Positions 5,704-7,401 of a DNA stretch of 7,401 nt are shown here, piece by piece. This DNA is from Ruminococcaceae bacterium UBA866 (GTDB lineage Bacteria > Bacillota > Clostridia > Oscillospirales > Ruminococcaceae). The DNA lies in the NCBI GenBank assembly GCA_002295325.1, contig DBGA01000026.1, forward strand, positions 13,982 to 21,382, read 5' to 3'. Position 1 is the first letter of the stretch, and each line of letters begins with the position of its first letter. Both the position numbers and the translations under genes were made by a program. The notes beneath the pieces were generated by a model. It was not told where the DNA came from. It did not search any database and worked only from the letters and a program-made list of their open reading frames with translations.

Positions 5704-6972
5704 ATGAATATTTTAGTCGTTGGTGGCGGAGGTCGTGAACACGCCATAATTAAAAAACTCAAGGAGAGTAACCGAGTTGAAAAAATCTATGCCGCACCTG
5801 GCAACGGCGGAATTTGCGCTGACGCTATCTGCGTAAATATAAAGGCTTCGGACATTTTTATGATGGTCGAGTTTGCAAAATCAAAAGCGATTGACTTTTG
5901 TGTTGTTGCCCCAGACGATCCTCTTGTTTTGGGCATGGTTGACGCTATGAATGCTGCTGGTATCAAGACGTTTGGCCCTAACAAGGCGGCCGCAGTACTT
6001 GAGGGTAGTAAGGTTTTTTCAAAGGATTTAATGAAAAAATACAACATTCCTACCGCTGGTTACGAGGTCTTTTCAAATGCCGAGGATGCTATTGCCTTTG
6101 TGAAAAACCAAAACAGCTATCCTACAGTTATAAAAGCTGACGGGTTGGCTCTTGGCAAGGGTGTTATCATCGCTGAGGACTTTGAGGCTGCAAAAGATGG
6201 TATTACCTCCATTATGGAGGATAAAATCTTTGGCGCTAGTGGAAACAACATTGTAATCGAGGAGTTTTTAACAGGACCTGAGGTTTCAGTTTTATCCTTT
6301 TGTGACTCACATACAATTGTTCCTATGGTTTCTGCTATGGATCACAAGCGTGCATTAGAGGATGACAAGGGGTTAAATACTGGTGGAATGGGGACTATTG
6401 CTCCAAACCCTTTTTTCACAAAGGAAATTTATGACGAATGTATGGAAACAATCTTTAAACCTACTATGGAAGCAATGAATGCCGAAGGACGCCCTTTCAA
6501 TGGTTGTATCTTCTTTGGGCTGATGATTACCCCTAACGGCACAAAGGTGATTGAATATAACTGCCGTTTGGGCGACCCTGAAACCCAAGTGGTTTTGCCA
6601 CTGCTAAAAACTGATTTGCTCCAAATATTTGAGGCTTGCTATGAAGAGAAACTGAACCAAATTGAAATTGAGTTTGACGATAAATCTGCGGCTTGCGTAA
6701 TTATGGCAAGTGGAGGTTACCCTCAAAGCTATGAAAATGGAAAAGTGATAGAGGGTCTTGACAAAAATGGACAAACTAATCTTGCAACCATTTATCATTC
6801 TGGAACTAGACATGATGACGATGAATTTCTTACTGCCGGTGGACGAGTGCTTGGAGTCACTGCATTGGGTGATAGCCTAAGCAACGCACTAGACAATGCC
6901 TACAAGGCTGTTGAGAGTATTCACTTTGAAGATGCACATTACAGGGTAGATATCGGCAAGAAAGCACTATAG
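5704..6972 (+). CDS. purD: Phosphoribosylamine-glycine ligase (GAR synthetase)
   Basis: PurD joins phosphoribosylamine to glycine with ATP, the second step, directly using the unstable PurF product. The 422 residues match the usual monofunctional enzyme. The N-domain shows NILVVGGGGREHAI (2-15), YAAPGNGGI (29-37), FGPNKAAAVLEGSK (90-103) and IPTAGYEVF (115-123). The ATP-grasp domain shows IKADGLALGKGVII (143-156), IEEFLTGPEVSVL (185-197), DHKRALEDDKGLNTGGMG (213-230) and the Mg/ATP-binding end of the fold, IEYNCRLGDPETQ (283-295). The C-domain has CVIMASGGYP (331-340) and GGRVLGVTALG (379-389). The usual VGPEAPL reads VAPDDPL here (68-74), a conservative variant at a substrate-facing loop. 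AAGGAG (5691-5696) lies 7 nt before the ATG and overlaps the preceding stop. It is the last gene of the operon, followed by a strong terminator. Confidence 0.97.
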   Translation: MNILVVGGGGREHAIIKKLKESNRVEKIYAAPGNGGICADAICVNIKASDIFMMVEFAKSKAIDFCVVAPDDPLVLGMVDAMNAAGIKTFGPNKAAAVLEGSKVFSKDLMKKYNIPTAGYEVFSNAEDAIAFVKNQNSYPTVIKADGLALGKGVIIAEDFEAAKDGITSIMEDKIFGASGNNIVIEEFLTGPEVSVLSFCDSHTIVPMVSAMDHKRALEDDKGLNTGGMGTIAPNPFFTKEIYDECMETIFKPTMEAMNAEGRPFNGCIFFGLMITPNGTKVIEYNCRLGDPETQVVLPLLKTDLLQIFEACYEEKLNQIEIEFDDKSAACVIMASGGYPQSYENGKVIEGLDKNGQTNLATIYHSGTRHDDDEFLTAGGRVLGVTALGDSLSNALDNAYKAVESIHFEDAHYRVDIGKKAL

Positions 6973-6985
6973 AATATACAAGCGC

Positions 6986-7025
6986 AAAGGCACGCATCTC
7001 TTACAGAGATGCGTGCCTTTTTTAT
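6986..7025 (+). terminator. Rho-independent terminator of the purine operon
   Basis: Two 16-nt arms (6986-7001 and 7005-7020) are perfectly complementary around a TAC loop. Counting the A-T pairs at its base, the stem begins AAAGGCACGC, and the right arm runs into six T (7018-7023). It starts 13 nt after the purD stop. On the other strand only three T follow the stem, so it should work mainly for the + strand, though it may also help end the convergent gene. Confidence 0.93.
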
Positions 7026-7043
7026 ATTGACAGCTAAATCTGA

Positions 7044-7401
7044 CTATTCATTAAAAAAGCCTAACTTTGTCATATAATCTGTGAAATGACCTGTTACAAT
7101 TTTCGCCCCATCATAATTCATATGCACGCCATCAAAGAAGTGCTTGTTAGCGTCAATGCCTACTTCATCATACAACACATTGTAATCAATAAATGGTATG
7201 TTATTTTCATTTGCAATCAGCTCTACTGTATTATAAATCTTTTTAAGCTCTGCATTTGCGTTACATGGTGCACCTACAAGCATAAGCTGTATTCCCTCAT
7301 CCTTAGCAAGTTCAATAATTTTATTCAAATTTTCCTCTGTTTTTGCAAAAAGCGGAGTGTTCTCTTTGACATTAGCAAGGTCGGTTGGTGTACCCCCAGC
7401 A
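7044..7401 (-). CDS. SGNH/GDSL-like hydrolase family protein, C-terminal part only
   Basis: The frame is open to the right edge, so 118 C-terminal residues are visible and the true start lies outside; the TTG at 7328 is internal, not a start. The visible part reads as an alternating beta/alpha fold: a helix with LNKIIELAKDEG (25-36), the strand LMLVGAP (38-44), the strand IPFIDYN (68-74), and HFFDGVHMNYDGA (87-99) containing the Asp90-x-x-His93 pair typical of block V in SGNH hydrolases, where these two residues complete the catalytic triad with a Ser in the missing N-terminal part. Substrate cannot be told; acetyl or acyl esters of sugars or cell-envelope glycans are typical of such proteins. 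It converges on the purine operon and is probably unrelated to it. A non-catalytic DltD-like relative is an alternative. Confidence 0.75.
   Translation of the reverse strand, partial: AGGTPTDLANVKENTPLFAKTEENLNKIIELAKDEGIQLMLVGAPCNANAELKKIYNTVELIANENNIPFIDYNVLYDEVGIDANKHFFDGVHMNYDGAKIVTGHFTDYMTKLGFFNE

Noticed and set aside
1..7401. CRISPR array, tRNA, rRNA, transposase or phage genes
   Set aside because: No direct repeat arrays, cloverleaf-like sequences, rRNA segments or transposase or phage motifs were seen on either strand.

Overview
The window holds most of a de novo purine (IMP) biosynthesis operon on the + strand, plus the 3' end of an unrelated gene converging on it. Moderate-to-low GC, strong AGGAGG-type ribosome binding sites, very short intergenic gaps and an Fe-S type PurF with the AICARFT/PurO pairing all suggest a Firmicute of class Clostridia, perhaps an Oscillospiraceae/Ruminococcaceae-like gut or environmental lineage. 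The lineage is inferred from family resemblance and was not tested by a search.

Layout, left to right: purF (5' end outside the window, 2-1204); a 141-nt spacer holding two GC-rich hairpin-forming palindromes that look like a dispersed repeat remnant; purM (1346-2383), complete in length but broken by one in-frame TAA at codon 229; purN (2380-3012), overlapping the end of purM by 4 nt; a 92-nt spacer with a palindrome over the likely ribosome binding site; a PurO-type IMP cyclohydrolase (3105-3821); a stand-alone AICAR formyltransferase equivalent to the C-terminal domain of PurH (3837-5009); a 91-nt spacer; a VanZ-family membrane protein (5101-5691); purD (5704-6972); and a strong rho-independent terminator (6986-7025). 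On the - strand, a partial SGNH/GDSL-like hydrolase (7044-7401) runs in from the right edge and ends 19 nt past the terminator.

Together the enzymes cover step 1 (PurF), step 2 (PurD), step 3 (PurN), step 5 (PurM), step 9 (AICARFT) and step 10 (PurO) of the route from PRPP to IMP. Steps 4 and 6-8 (PurL, PurE/K, PurC, PurB) are not in the window and must be encoded elsewhere, possibly upstream of purF, where the operon promoter must also lie. The last two steps use two separate proteins instead of the usual bifunctional PurH.

The main points for a second look are the nonsense codon in an otherwise perfectly preserved purM, the PurO plus stand-alone AICARFT arrangement, the VanZ gene tightly embedded ahead of purD, and the palindromic repeats between genes. 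I found no wholly new system here; most of the window is ordinary core metabolism.
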